A stretch of 64,000 bases of DNA from Cacajao melanocephalus. Taxonomy: Eukaryota; Chordata; Mammalia; Primates; Pitheciidae. Below the pieces are notes generated by a model. That model worked only from the letters and a program-made list of their open reading frames with translations. It searched no databases and was not told the DNA's origin. Where the stretch lies: assembly GCA_963573385.1 (NCBI GenBank), contig CAUYLG010070451.1, positions 1 to 64,000 of the forward strand, in the 5' to 3' direction. Shown here in pieces: positions 15,176-27,441 of this stretch; the stretch's first letter is position 1, and each line of letters begins with the position of its first letter. The translations under genes and the position numbers were made by a program.

Positions 15176-16265
15176 ACCATGTTTTAGGAACTACTTCCTT
15201 CTTTTATAATTGAAGAATGCTCATTAGCGCCAAACCTATCCTGATTAAAGTCCATTTGATTTTGATTCACTCTTAAGTCTCTTCACATAGCAACAGTATT
15301 CTAATTTCAGCTGAGTTTGAGATCATACCATTACTCTCTCCTTATGGTTCTGAGGATATCTACTTTTCTTAATAAGGAACATCCTACCTAGTAACCACTT
15401 TCAGTGAGAGAAAGATATTTCATTGACAGAAAAATATATAATAAACCTTGAATATGGAGAGTGCATATCAAGGCTGAATATTTTATTCTCAATGAGTATT
15501 TTTTTTATGAACTCAATCACTGAAGACACCAGTGGGAAGGTTGTTCAATTCCAGAAGTCTATGCTATCTGTCATAAATTGTTCTTAGCAGATGTCTTTAT
15601 CATTAATTACCTATATTGTTAGCTTGTTTCACTGAACATTCAAAGATCCCAATGGAAAAACTCTTCCATTTCTTTTTTTTTCTTTTATTCTTGGTACCCA
15701 TTTCTTAGTGACTCCATGCAGCTGCCGTTTGTTTTCTTTGTGGCAGTTCCTCCCCTCACACACCCCACCTCTTCCCAACTTGTTGTTCCTTTAAAAAACA
15801 ATGGGTTTTTGAAGGAGAAAGAGTAATTTTTGGTTTCAAAGACCAAATGACTCAAAGACTTTCCTCCTTCTTTCCTCTAGTTGTGACTCTAAGACCTTTG
15901 CTCTATGCTCACTTGCAATTTTATACCACCATCTCCATTTACCTTCTCACAGAGGTGGCAACTGGGGTTTGCCATGTGACCCTGGCATCACAATGGTGTG
16001 CATAGCTATTAGTGAGTATTCTTTGAAGAAGGCGCAGAAGTATTTCTAGGGTACAGGTCCTGGGGGCAGTTCCCCAAACCTGGCTTTGGCAGGAGCATGA
16101 GTGCGAGGGCAGACAGGAAGACAGTGTTAGGGGCCAAGCAGCTGGGACTACTTTCAAAGAATAGAAGGCAGCACAGCCCTGGAGAATCTAACTAGAAAGC
16201 TTATCTATAACTAGCTAAGAATACACATCTCAGGGTTTTTTCCCTAGCACGCTTCCTTTCCAAGA
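15176..16265. other. Single-copy sequence
   Basis: No gene or repeat recognised. The minus-strand frame at 15939-16157 (72 codons) is not supported by motifs. Confidence 0.4.
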
Positions 16266-16355
16266 TCATAGCTTTTTCTTTTCTATTTCCTTTTATTTTT
16301 AATTTTGAAATAATTTCAAATTCACTTTAAAAATTTCAAAACATAGTATGTTCTT

Positions 16356-16626
16356 TTTTTTTTTTTTAGACAGTCTGGAGTGCAGTGGCATGATCTGGGA
16401 TCACTGCAGCCTCAACCACCCAGGCTCAAGTGATTCTCCCACCTAAGCCCCTGCAAATAGCTGAAACTACAAGCAAACACTACCACACTTGGCTAATTTA
16501 CTTTTTGCTAGAGATGGGGTTTTGCCATGTTGTCCAGGCTGGTCTTGAACTCCTAGGCTTAAGCAATCTGCCCACTTTGGCCTGCCAAAGTGCTGGGATT
16601 TTAAGCATGAGCCACTGTGCCCAGCC
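16356..16626 (-). mobile_element. Alu SINE, antisense, with 14-bp target duplication
   Basis: Flanked by perfect copies of CATAGTATGTTCTT at 16342-16355 and 16627-16640. It lacks about 15 bases after the T run (GAGACAGGGTCTCACTC-type start reduced to TAGACAG). It is diverged, with J-like features such as AAGCAATCTGCCCACTTTGGC. Confidence 0.97.
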
Positions 16627-16796
16627 CATAGTATGTTCTTATATATCCTTCATCTAGATGCCCCAAATGTTAACATTTTTTACCAAAATTTGTTCTTAGT
16701 GGATGCCCTATAATTGTCTCTGTCTAGATATATATATAATGCCTATATATATTATGTATACATATAATGCCCTTTCTTTGAATCATTTGAGACTAA

Positions 16797-17133
<337 letters not shown>

Positions 17134-17254
17134 TACTGCCATGCATTTCAGTGTATATTGCCTAAAAACAGTGACACTATCCTATATAACTATAGTATTA
17201 CTATAGTATAATTGTCAAAATTAACATGGATACAGTTAATTAATATCTAATCTA

Positions 17255-17595
17255 TGCTAAAAGAAAACCCTGAGTGGAATTAAATTTAACAGAGTTTTTT
17301 GAGCAAAGAAGCATTCATCAACCGGGCAGCCTCCTGCATCAGAATAGACTCATAGAGACTCTATCACAGCCATGTGGTGGAAGATTTTTGGACAGAAAAT
17401 GGAAGTGAAGTACAGAAACAGCTGGACTGATTACAGACAGTAGTTTGCCTTATTTGAACATGGTTTGGTCCTTGATTAGCCAAAATTTGTTGATAGGGCC
17501 AAGAATAGGTTATAGTTTATGGAGAAACATTTAAGATGAACTTAAAATATGAAAGGAGGTGGTTCTAGGCTAAACTTAACATCTACAACTCTTAC
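17255..17595. mobile_element. Unnamed insert of about 340 bp within the L1M region
   Basis: L1M sequence stops near 17255 and resumes at about 17597 (ACTTGAATTTTGCCAGTTACC). The insert carries GGCAGCCTCCTGCATCAGAATAGACTCATAGAGACTC and AAATGGAAGTGAAGTACAGAAACAGCTGGACTG. These look like a dispersed repeat, possibly LTR or DNA transposon, but I cannot name the family or find a clean target duplication. Confidence 0.45.
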
Positions 17596-18211
17596 TTGAA
17601 TTTTGCCAGTTACCATATTAATGTCCTTCATGACAAAAGAAAAAATAATTCTGGTTCAAGATGGAATCCAGCATTATTTTTTGCATTTAATGGGTATATC
17701 TTTTTAGTCTTCTTTAACCTGGGAGAGTTCCTCAGTTTTTCTTTGTCATCAACTTGATATTTTTGAACAGTACAGGCTAGTCATTTTAAAGACAGTCCTT
17801 CAGTTTAGTTTGTTTAATATTTCCTCATGGCTAGAATCAGAATGTACATTTTTGTCAGGGAAAATACAGACGTGATGTTGCATCTCTCTTGGTGCATTAC
17901 ATCAGGAGGCATGTGACACCAATAAGTCTCATTAGCTGTCATGCTAACTTTGATCTCTTGGTCAACGTGGTGTCTGCCAGATTTTCCCACTACAAAGTCA
18001 GCTTTGGTAATTAATAAGTATTTTGTGGGGAGATACTTTGAGACTATGCAAATATCTTATTTTCATCAAGTTATGCCCACTAATTTTAATATCTATTAAT
18101 GATTCTTGACTGAAATAATTATTACTATGGTGGTTGTCAAATGTTGATTTTGAATTTTATCATTTCTTCCGTGTTTATTATTTATTAGTTGGCATTTTAC
18201 TTGCAGAAAAT

Positions 18212-18275
18212 GTCTCCTTTCTTCCTTCCTCCCTTTTTTCTTCCCTTTTTTTCCTTTTTATCTTCCTTCCTTCTG
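18212..18275. repeat. Pyrimidine-rich (TTCC)-like tract
   Basis: CTTTCTTCCTTCCTCCC, then T/C-rich sequence to about 18273, broken only by an A at 18260. It lies inside the old L1M region. Confidence 0.8.
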
Positions 18276-18772
18276 TATAGGCTCACAGGATTTTACTATA
18301 TTCTATGGGTTGGAATTTGTTACTGTAATGATTTATTTTGATGCTCAAATTGACCCAGATTTAGCCAATGAGGGGCCCTCTGAATCTGGATTCTCTGTCC
18401 TTCTGACATGTCCCCATCAGTCTTTGTGTACTTCCTTACCTTCTAGCATAGCAAGATGCTCCAGGCTCATCTTGTACACATCCTGCCACAGGGCTGGAAC
18501 CAGTCATTTGGTCATAGAGCCTTAATTCCTTTTGATGAGGAAGGTATTTAGAAACCAAGATCTGGATGGTAGATGTGTTTATCAGTACTGAGATATCATT
18601 GCTTCTAGTTTTCACACACATACATACACACTCACACATCTCTATGTAATTTCCATATCAGTCTATGGGACCCTAGCTTTTGCTTATTTATATCACAAGC
18701 AATGAGAAAGGAATTATTGTTACTTTGTGTTTGGTTAGTACTTTAAAGTAATTTTTGTTCTACGTTTTCTTC

Positions 18773-19850
18773 TAGGACATAGGGATGGGCAAGGATTTCA
18801 TGACTAAAACACCAAAAGCAATGGCAATAAAAGCAAAAATTCACAAACGGGAGCTAATTAAACTAAAACTAAACTAATTAAACTATAAGCTGTAGTTTCT
18901 TTTGCTATAGTCAGAGTGAACAGGCAACCTACAGAATGGGAGAACATTTTTGCAATCTATCCATCTGATAAAGGGCTAATAAATCTACAATAAATGTAAA
19001 CACATTTCCAAAAAAAAAAAAACCAAAAACCCCCATCAAAAACGGGGCAAAGTATACAAACATTCACTTCTCAAAAGAAGATATTTATGTGGCCAACAAA
19101 CATATGAAAGAAAGCTCATCATCACTGGTTATTAGAGAAATGCAAACCAAAACCATATTCAGTTACCATCTCATGCCAGTTAGAATGGCAATCATTAAAA
19201 AGTCAGGAAACAGAGCAGATACTGGAGAGGATGGGGAGAAATAGGAATGCTTTTACACTGTTGGTGGGAGTGTAAATTAGTTCAACATTGTGGAAGACAG
19301 TGTGGTCATTCCTCAAGGATCTAGAACCAGAAATTCCATTTGACCCAGTAATCCCATTACTGGGTATATACCCAAAGGATTATAAATCATGCTACTATAA
19401 AGACACATGCACACATATGTTTATTGCAGCACTATTCATAATAGCAAAGACTTGGAACCAACCCAAATGCCCATCAATGATAGAATGGATAAAGAAAACG
19501 TGGCTCATATACACCATGGAATACTATGCAGCCATAAAAAATGATGAGTTCATGTCCTTTGCAAGGACGTGAAGCTGGAAACCATCATTCTCAGCAAACT
19601 AACACAGGAACAGAAAGCAAACACTGCATGTTCCCACTCATAAGTGAGAGTTGAACAATGAGAACACATGGACACAGGGAGGGAATATCACACACTGGGG
19701 CCTGTCGGGGCATAGGGAGGGTTGGGGGGATAGCATTAGGAGAAATACCTAAGGTTGATGATGGGTTGATGGATGCAGCAAACCACTGTGGCACATGTAT
19801 ACCTGTATAACAACCCTGCACGTATATCCCAGAACTTAAAGCATAATAAA
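18773..19850 (+). mobile_element. Primate LINE-1 (L1P) 3' end, 5'-truncated
   Basis: Starts within ORF2 (GCAAGGATTTCATGACTAAAACACC) and runs through the ORF2 C-terminus into the 3' UTR (CACTGGGGCCTGTCGGGGC, CAAACCACTGTGGCACATG) and a short tail near AATAAAGAATAAT. The frame at 19288-19572 keeps the C-terminal motifs IPLLGIYP, FIAALFIIAKTWNQPKCPS and YTMEYYAAIK. It is closed by a frameshift just after FART, so it is a dead copy. A short inverted segment is noted at 18893-18906. Confidence 0.95.
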
Positions 19851-19859
19851 GAATAATTT

Positions 19860-20885
19860 TTGTAGGACTTATATTTTCATCAAGTTTAAAATGGCTCATC
19901 TTTTCCTGCCCAGTTCCAGGTCACAGTTTCCTCATCTCTTTTAAAGTTGCAAACTCTAGCACATGTGCTACATAGAGTATCAAGTGCAGATCAGTGCAAA
20001 TGGCCAGAAACAACAGGAGAACGAAAGCCTCATTGCTCTCCTATGGTTGTTTGCAGAAGGCTCTGAGGGCTAAACTATATCCATGCTGGGGCATGTAATC
20101 TTGTTCCTTCAGTAAAGTAGGTGAGATGGGAAGAGTTCATTAATTTGTACATATGAGATCAACATTGCTCTGGGAAAAGCAAGTGCCAGTATTTCATTTG
20201 GATTCATATTATGACACTACTGTGGTCTGAGCATATTCACTAATATTAGTTGGTATTCAATGAAAACAATGTTCGGTGGTAAAATAAGTAGAGCATTTAC
20301 TATACTGATAGGTATTATGACTCTTCAAGAGAGGGATATACTACAAAATTTCCCAAACTTACTTGTCAATGGAATCCTCTTTTCATGGAGCATCTGGGTA
20401 AATTTTTGTTCCATGAAACCAACTATGAGGGATACTGTTACACACACAGTCGCTCATATGGTAAGTAACACAGAGTCATGATGTTATAAAGGTTCCAGAA
20501 AACTTGATTTGCTCTGAGCCTTGGGACTCTCTTGAATGAGGTCCTGATGTTTTCTTTCTGACTCATTTTCTCTCTGTCTTCACTTTTTATGTAACACTCA
20601 TCACACCAAAGGCTTTGAGTTTTCATATTGCTGTATTAGTGAGGTCCTGGAAACATTTATTTAGCAAATGTGCTAATCATTCTATTTATTTCTGATAGAT
20701 ACATCTCTAATATCTCCTGATTCTCTAGTGGTTTATGCCCCATCATCCACCGAAGTCTGTCATTACTCCCTGAAGTGAATTTAGAACACTTTGGAAAATG
20801 CATGTGTGTGAGAGAGGGGTGGCTTTCACAGGATTAGGAGTACACATAATTAAATTACACTGCAGATGACATTTTCATCTATATT
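19860..20885. other. Single-copy sequence
   Basis: No repeat or gene recognised. ATG|GTAAGT at 20461 is donor-like but has no partner acceptor close by. The 19591-19899 minus frame is the antisense shadow of the L1. Confidence 0.4.
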
Positions 20886-20888
20886 ATT

Positions 20889-21179
20889 ATTTTTTCTTTT
20901 TTTCTTTTTGAAATGAAGTCTCGCTCTGTCACCCAGGCTAGAGTGCAGTGGTGTGATCTCAGTTCACTGCAACCTCCACCTCACAGGTTCAAGTGCTTCT
21001 TCTGCCTCCTGAGTAGCTGGGACTACAGGTGTACCACCACGCCTGGCTAATTTTTGTATTTTTAGTAGAGATGAGGTTTCACCATGTTGGTTAGGCTGGT
21101 CTCAAACTCTGATCTCATGATCCACCCGCCTCAGCCTCCCAAAGTGCTGGGATTATAGGTTTGAGCCACCATGCGTGGC
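20889..21179 (-). mobile_element. Alu SINE, antisense
   Basis: From the T-rich head (TTTTTCTTTTTGAAATGAAG) through GTCTCGCTCTGTCACCCAGG to GAGCCACCATGCGTGGC. It lost about 10 bp between left-monomer blocks (TTCTGCCTCCTGAGTAGC lacks CTCAGC). Confidence 0.95.
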
Positions 21180-21189
21180 TGTATTCTTA

Positions 21190-23155
21190 AAAAACTTACT
21201 TATTAAGAATAATTAAAAGTTGATCACCTTAAGATATCTGAACTTTTAATTGATTGCATTTTTTTCCAGAGAGCCACAGCAAATGCAAGTTAAACGTAAA
21301 ATTTTTTGCAAGTAGATTACATTACACAAATATTTTAGTATTTTATGCATGTAATGAAGTTAACTTTAGTAATGAAGTTAACTATCAAGTGTTTTCTGTA
21401 CTGATATTTTTAACTGATTAACAGATGTTTACTAATGCTACTAAATACATTCCTCCAGTGTTTGTAAAAATCATAGACAAGACATTTTGGGTCCCTGAAT
21501 GGGCTTTAGATCTGTAAATCAATCTCATGGATCATTTTAAATTACTAATCATAAACAAATAGATAAGCAAGAATGGCTATAAATTGGGTTAATTACTGTA
21601 GCTCAAGTTTTAGCTCATAATTTTGACTTTCAAAGGCTACACAAACCAATTTTGTACTCTTAGATTATAATGAGCAGTCTTTATTCTTTAATCAGTTCAC
21701 CCCGTATCTAGCTGTCTAATGTAACATTCCTTTGAAGTCTAGAAAGATCTAACATAATTGAAGAAATGTCGAACTACTTGACTCTTTTTTTAATATAAAG
21801 GAATTAAACATTAATCAGGCTTGTGCATCTCAATTAAGCCAATTAAAATTATCACAGAATGCAGTGCATACCACAATAGGTAGCCTTAATGCTTGAATAC
21901 ATGATCAACTTTTACCTAATATTCCCATCTTTATTATGTCTATTACTCAAAAAGTAAATACAGATCTGAAGTCCATATTAGAAAGTCCACCAGTTAATAT
22001 GATCTTGCAAAGCCCTGGCAAAAGAAACACTTAAAGTGATGTTTATTCAACTGTTGCTAATAGTGCTGAAACTCACCTTAAATCTTTCTGCCAAGGAAGA
22101 AATTCTATAATTATGGTGATGACTGGTGCCTTCATCCAAATAGCCCATTAACTATTCAATTTGCTCCCTAACAACTGGGAAAGGCAGTTTTGGTCTTGCA
22201 AGCTATAGTATATACACAAAGTCTATATAATTACTAATAATTTGTAACAAGTGTTAATTGATAAACAGCTCCCTCTGGTAGCTTAATTAAAGCTGTAGGA
22301 TAGCTAGGCGATTTACAACTGGGATTGATCTCAATTAGTCAACAAAATCTGTGTAGTCTGTTCAAAGGAGAGTAAGAAAATTTAGCCTAGTGAGGCTTTG
22401 GGGATTTTGTCTCGTCTTCCTTGTTTTTTTTCTTTCAAGAAGAGAAATGAAATCGGAAGAACTGCCTTGCTTTGTCAGTAGCGATCTACCTAGTTTAGAC
22501 AGTGCATTACTTGTAGGCTCTGCAGCATTTGTTCTTCCATTTGTTTATTCTCTGGCAGGTTACTGAAAAATATTCAAGCATTTGCTTTTATTACACCCAG
22601 TGGTACACATTGCTGAATACCAACCCGGAGGGACCTAAAAGTAGAAGGAAAAAACAATTTTTAAAAATGTCAGGTTTTCATCTTGCAGATCTGTTTGCAA
22701 ACTGGCATTTTGAGGCCATAATTAAAAGGAAGCCCAAGAACAGTGGCACAGGGGAATCACGGGAGACTTGGCTTGTAAAGCCATCATGGCTGCTTCAGGA
22801 CTCAACTTATTTTATCATGTGGGCTGATACAGTAAAAACCTAATCTAAGCATTGCTGAAATTACCCCTATGGAATAGAAGAGGAAAAAAGTGTCATCTGT
22901 GCTCAGTGAGATCACAGACTGGCTGCAAACAGCTGCTGAAACATTAATTAATCTGTTTGCAAATAAATTGTGGATCTGTACTAGCTGAAATTGCTCTTAT
23001 AAACAAGTTGGGATGCTGTCCTTATCAGATTTGCCTGTATTTTAATATTTTTTTTTCCTATGCTGTAAACTCACCAGAGCCCAGATGCAGCACTGTGTGT
23101 TTACTTCTGGAAGCTCTGAGCAAGTATACTGATGTTACCTTGTAGATACCCAGCT
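21190..23155. promoter_or_regulatory. Repeat-free AT-rich block, candidate enhancer cluster
   Basis: About 2 kb without any recognisable transposon, in a window where old repeats occur every few hundred bases. It is dense in homeodomain-type cores: AATTGATTG (21250), TTAATCAG (21815), CAATTAAGCCAATTAAAATTA (about 21832), TTAATTGATAAACA (22254), CTTAATTAAAG (22282), CATAATTAAAAGG (22718) and ACATTAATTAATCTG (22941), plus E-box CAGCTG near 22931. Seen: motif density and repeat absence. Inferred: conservation and regulatory role. Confidence 0.35.
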
Positions 23156-23554
23156 TGAAAGCAATTCATACCAGTTGTGGGACTTTGGTAGGCTTACACT
23201 ACTGTGTTGAAGGGTCCACATCTCATTTAAGTCAGATTTGTTAATCAAAGAGAATGAAATATTCTACAGAGCAAATGGATGTGGATTTAGCAATTCTGTA
23301 ATTTTAAAACATTTCGTAAGTGTCACAGTTGCTTAATTTGTTCTAACTAGACTGTGGCAAATTCAAGTTGCCTTGACCTTTAAAAGATTAATGTTGGCTC
23401 CCCATGTTTACTCATTTTTTAAAAAAGTCATAGGATGTGTAGCTGAAACAGAGAATCTGAGTTTGTCTTGCCAAAATGTGAAATTCTGATACGTGCTGTT
23501 CCCTGTTTTTCTGTCCTTTTTTCTTGAAGATGATTTTAATTCAATAAACACTCT
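23156..23554. other. Single-copy sequence
   Basis: No repeat or gene recognised. Confidence 0.4.
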
Positions 23555-23695
23555 CATCTCTTCATTTATTTAACAGATATTTATTGAATGCCTAGTATGA
23601 GCCAATTGCTCTGCTAGTGATACAGAAGGTACTGGGAATGTAACTCTTGCCCTCAAGGGGTTATGGTCTCAATGGGTTTAGGGTGAAAGAAGCCA
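23555..23695 (-). mobile_element. L2 3' end, antisense
   Basis: TTCATTTATTTAACAGATATTTATTGAATGCCTAGTATGAGCC...GATACAGAAGGTACTGGG...CTTGCCCTCAAGGGG is the reverse complement of the L2 3' UTR. Confidence 0.75.
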
Positions 23696-23815
23696 TAGCC
23701 AATATGGAAATGAATGGCCAAGATTGTGTTCCAATAAAACTTTATTTATAAAACCAATGGCAGGCTGGATTTAGTCCTTGGGCTACAGGTTACAAATTCT
23801 TGGCCTAATGATAAA
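23696..23815. mobile_element. DNA-transposon fossil (hAT-type, MER class)
   Basis: GAATGGCCAAGATTGTGTTCCAATAAAACTTTATTTATAAAA, then GGCTGGATTTAGTCCTTGGGC, match the well-known terminal block (gtgttccaataaaactttatttacaaaa...ggccggatttggcccgtgggc). I cannot fix the exact family. It abuts the preceding L2. Confidence 0.6.
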
Positions 23816-24110
23816 GAGTCAAATAAGCCAAACTACAAACCGGTGTGACTGTGATCTCATATGGCTACAGGGTACCATTTGGGCATATTGGAGGGACACT
23901 TTATCTAGCTTTGGTGGTAGTGGTGATTGCAGGTTAAGGTCAATGAAATCTTTAAAAGAACTCTGAAAACAGCTGGATGAGAAAGAGCTATTCAGATGAA
24001 GGGACAAGGTGGGCAGGGTGTCCCGGTCAGAAGGGACAAAATGGCCCACTGAGATACAGCATGCTGTTATGATATCATTAAGATGTTCATCAATATTTTG
24101 ATTTTCCTCC
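23816..24110. other. Single-copy sequence
   Basis: Nothing recognised. Confidence 0.35.
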
Positions 24111-24480
24111 TCCTTCCAGCCACACTGTTATACCACACTTCCGTATCCTGCACTAAAAGTAAGCATGGCCATACAACTTACTTTGGCCATGAAATGTGAG
24201 AAGAATGACATGGGTTATCTTTGGGTGGAAGATGTCAGAGGCAGTGTTCAATTCTCTATAGTCCCATTCCTTGCTGCAGGGATCATAGAAGCTCTTGTTG
24301 AGGTAGAACCTCTAACTGCCTTGATTTCTGAGAGATTATAATGACAAATTCCACCCCCTGCACCCTGCCCCCCTAAAAAGTTACACTAGATATTTAGTGT
24401 GAGATTCTGATAAACTTTGATAGAGTAAAACCACCACAATATTGGGGATTGTGTTTTTATTCCAGCATAGGTTAATCTCT
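24111..24480 (+). mobile_element. Old interspersed repeat, family not named
   Basis: ACTTACTTTGGCCATGAAATGTGAGAAGAATGACATG matches the common mammalian repeat block ggctttggccaatgaaatgtgagcagaagtgatgtg. The right end has the expected ATATTGGGGATTGTGTTTTT-like segment. It may be an LTR remnant. Confidence 0.5.
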
Positions 24481-25200
24481 CCTGCCTCTTACAACGTGCC
24501 TCTGAGCCTGAAAATACGGATGGCTTTGTCATGGGTACTGAGGTAGAGACAAGGACTTCAAGAAGTTAACAATATACTGACACTCAATAATGACACAAAG
24601 CAAAATACAGTAGGATGTCTGAGAAAAGTAAAAAGTGCTTGAGAACCACAGAAAAGAGAAGGCCCATCCTAGGATCTATCAAAAAAGGTTCCATTAAAAA
24701 GCTGCCATTTGAACAACTATTAAGAGCTATAAAGAACAATGAGGGTTCTATTAAGCCAGAAAAAGGCTTATAGGTGACAAGAGGATGAGACAAAGTATGG
24801 AAGCCAAAAACTATGACTTAAAACGACGTAGTTTGGAAGCAAGACAAAAAAAAATCAAAGCCGGTGAATGGGGACACGTATATGCCATGCTGAGGGGGTA
24901 GAACTTCGAGGTGGAGTGGGCAGAGCAATTGATGCAGAGTTGGAAGATCTGATTTCTAGTGGTCTTTCTACTAATTACCAGCTGGTAAGGAAAAGGGTGT
25001 CTCTCTGCATTGTCCCCTGCATAATAGCCCACGGGCTACTGATTCGGCTTGTACTGAAATGCTGTTCTCAGGGTGGCACAATCCTAGTCAGAGTCCAGTT
25101 TCTGTCCCTGAAAACAGCAGGTGAAGAAACTGAAGATATCAGGGGACAGAAGCCGTGGCTGGATTTCAGAGTATCTTGAGATAAAGCTTAGTCTGGGATG
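24481..25200. other. Mostly single-copy sequence
   Basis: 24560-24790 has weak resemblance to antisense L2. The 103-codon plus frame at 24868-25179 has no recognisable domain and is not called. Confidence 0.35.
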
Positions 25201-25204
25201 ATTA

Positions 25205-25345
25205 ACTAAGTTTTAAAGATGATGAAATTGAGGCACAGAGAGGTCGTATGTACGAATCACTTGGCTAGTCCATGGCTAAGCCTGCACTAGAATTGAAATT
25301 TCCTGACTTTCAAGCCAGAGCCCTGTAATACCACACTGCCACTGG
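25205..25345 (+). mobile_element. MIR 3' portion
   Basis: GATGATGAAATTGAGGCACAGAGAGGTCG...CTTGGCTAGTCCATGGC...TCAAGCCAGAGCCCTG follows the distal MIR consensus in order. Confidence 0.8.
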
Positions 25346-25734
25346 AAGCTGAGAATCCTAACGTAGGATCATATTCTTCAAGTGTACCCTAAAGGATATA
25401 GGAAGTAAGAGAGCAAAAGCTGTACCTGGGATGACTGGAGGAAGAACTCCATGAGGGCAAAGGAGTTGCCACAGTACACCTCACCTTGGTTCATGGAGTT
25501 TGGAATCAAGGTATAAATAAAAGCCTGAAATTCCTATAGTAAAGTTGTCTTTGACCTCAGCCTAATGCTTCTGTTAGTATCCACTTATGGGCTTATATTT
25601 CTTGATATTTTGCAAATTCCTTTTCAAAAGGCTGTTTATCGTTACGTTAATACCTGCTAATGGTTAGTGTCAAGACAATACTATTCTAGGAGTAGTAAGT
25701 TTTAAAGTTTGATTAATGGCTCTCTGTTTCAGAA

Positions 25735-25920
25735 GCAGTCAGTGTAGAGCACTGAATTGGGAGTCAGATAAGTTGGATCTAGTCCGAATTCCAAAACTTG
25801 CCAAATTTAATACCTTTGTACAAGATACTCCCTTTTGGAATTTTCTCACCCAATGTCCTGAAAGGGATTAATAAACCACTTGTAAATCTTTGTAAATAAA
25901 AGGTATTATTTTTGTTGTTA
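25735..25920 (+). mobile_element. MIR 5' and core portion
   Basis: AGAGCACTGAATTGGGAGTCAGATAAGTTGGATC matches the MIR head, followed by a degraded core. It lies 390 bp downstream of a MIR 3' portion in the same orientation, so it is an independent copy. Confidence 0.7.
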
Positions 25921-26268
25921 TAAGTGTTAAGAAGTGGTTTTCAAGTTTAACCAAGAAGGAAGAAATGGCTGCTCTAGGACCTTGGCTCTGCCTGCTTAGG
26001 ATGATAGGCCTGGGATTGGCCATTTTTCTTTTCTTGGGAGGTTTTCTCTGTCTTCTGCAGGGTGATGACCACTACATCCTTTGTATTTCCATGAGACTTC
26101 ACTCTTACTTTTACTAGAGGACCCAGCACATATTTGTTTACATCATTGTTTCTTCCACTTATCTGGGAACTCAATGAGAAGTGTGTCTGACTGATCTTTG
26201 GGTCTTCACAGTGAGGTAAAGTGGATTGCCTGATATGTTAGTTGTAGCTATCCAGATGTATCTAACTC
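25921..26268. other. Single-copy sequence
   Basis: No repeat or gene recognised. Confidence 0.35.
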
Positions 26269-26708
26269 CAGTTGGCTCTTAAACAACATGTGTTTGAATT
26301 GAGTGGGTTTACCTATAAACTTGTAGATTTTCTTCCACCTCTGTCATCCCTGAGGCAGCAAGACCAACTACTCCTCTTCCTCCTCCACCTCAGCCCACTC
26401 AATGAGAAGATGACGAGGATGAAGATCTTTGTGATGATTCACTTCCACTTAATGAATAGATATATTTTCTCTTCCTTGTGATTTTATTTATAACATTTTC
26501 TTTTCTCTAATTTGCTTTATTGTAAGAATATAGTATGTAATACAACATGCAAAATATACATTAATTGACTGCTCATGTTATTAGTAAGGCCTCTGGTCAA
26601 CAATAGGCTATTCATAGTTAAGTTCTGGGGGCATCAAAAGTTATGCATGGGTTTTTGACTGAACAGGGGGTCAGTCCCCCAGTCCCCATGTTGTTTAAAG
26701 GTCAGCTG
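26269..26708 (+). mobile_element. Tigger-type DNA transposon (non-autonomous), copy 1
   Basis: Terminal inverted repeats are visible: left CAGTTGGCTCTTAAACAACATG, right ending CATGTTGTTTAAAGGTCAGCTG. Internal blocks such as GGCAGCAAGACCAACTACTCC and GGTCAACAATAGGCTATTCA match the MER8/Tigger2-like consensus I recall. It has no transposase and only a weak TA duplication (TA present on the right). Confidence 0.8.
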
Positions 26709-27441
26709 TATACATGGCTGGGTGGGGTTGGAGAGGAAAGCAAGAAAAGGGAGGGAGGAAGATTTAACTAGGACAAGTAAGTGATGCCACCCACCATTGC
26801 GTTTAATGAGCCTTTGACCCTGAAGAAGCAGTATTTTGGAGATCATCAGTTTCTATTTTCCATTCTCTCATGCAGACCCCGTTTCTCTATGCCTCTTATA
26901 GTGTGAGCATATTGCTGTGCTGGGTGTGATTCTCGTGTTTAAAGGTACATATTTTTCCTACAACATGGCTGCTAAACCCAGCCAACTACTTCATCTGTCC
27001 CCAACTGAAATAGCTGCAAGCTGTTTTAGTGCTGGCAGAAAAACTTGCTCTGTTGGAATTAACGAAAGATGGGGTGCTAGTCTCTGATATAACCCTCTCC
27101 TGAAAGATTTTCAAGGGTAATTTTGACTATGCCATATGTCTTACCTCTGCATTTAAATATGGACTGTTTGGTCTCCCTCATACCTTGGCAATATCTTTGA
27201 CACACCCCATAGCTTTTTCTGTCATATTTGGGTTTAGAATTATCTAATTTCTTAGGTATTAAGATGCTCAGTTCACTGAGGGGCTGCTGGTATAAGTTTT
27301 GAAGTCCAAAGTCCAGATAGCCTGAAGTCTTGATGTCCAAAGCAGAAGAAAAGAGTATTCCAGGTCTGGAGAGAGAGACCAAGTCACGTTTTTTCTGTTT
27401 TTGTTCTATTTGGCCCCAGCAGATTGAATGGTGCCCACCCA
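26709..27441. other. Single-copy spacer between two inverted Tigger-type copies
   Basis: No repeat recognised. A 121-codon minus frame at 27077-27442 runs into the second transposon copy and has no domain signature. Confidence 0.4.

Noticed and set aside
19288..19572. 94-codon frame with good protein similarity
   Set aside because: It is the C-terminal part of L1 ORF2 in a 5'-truncated copy, not a host gene.
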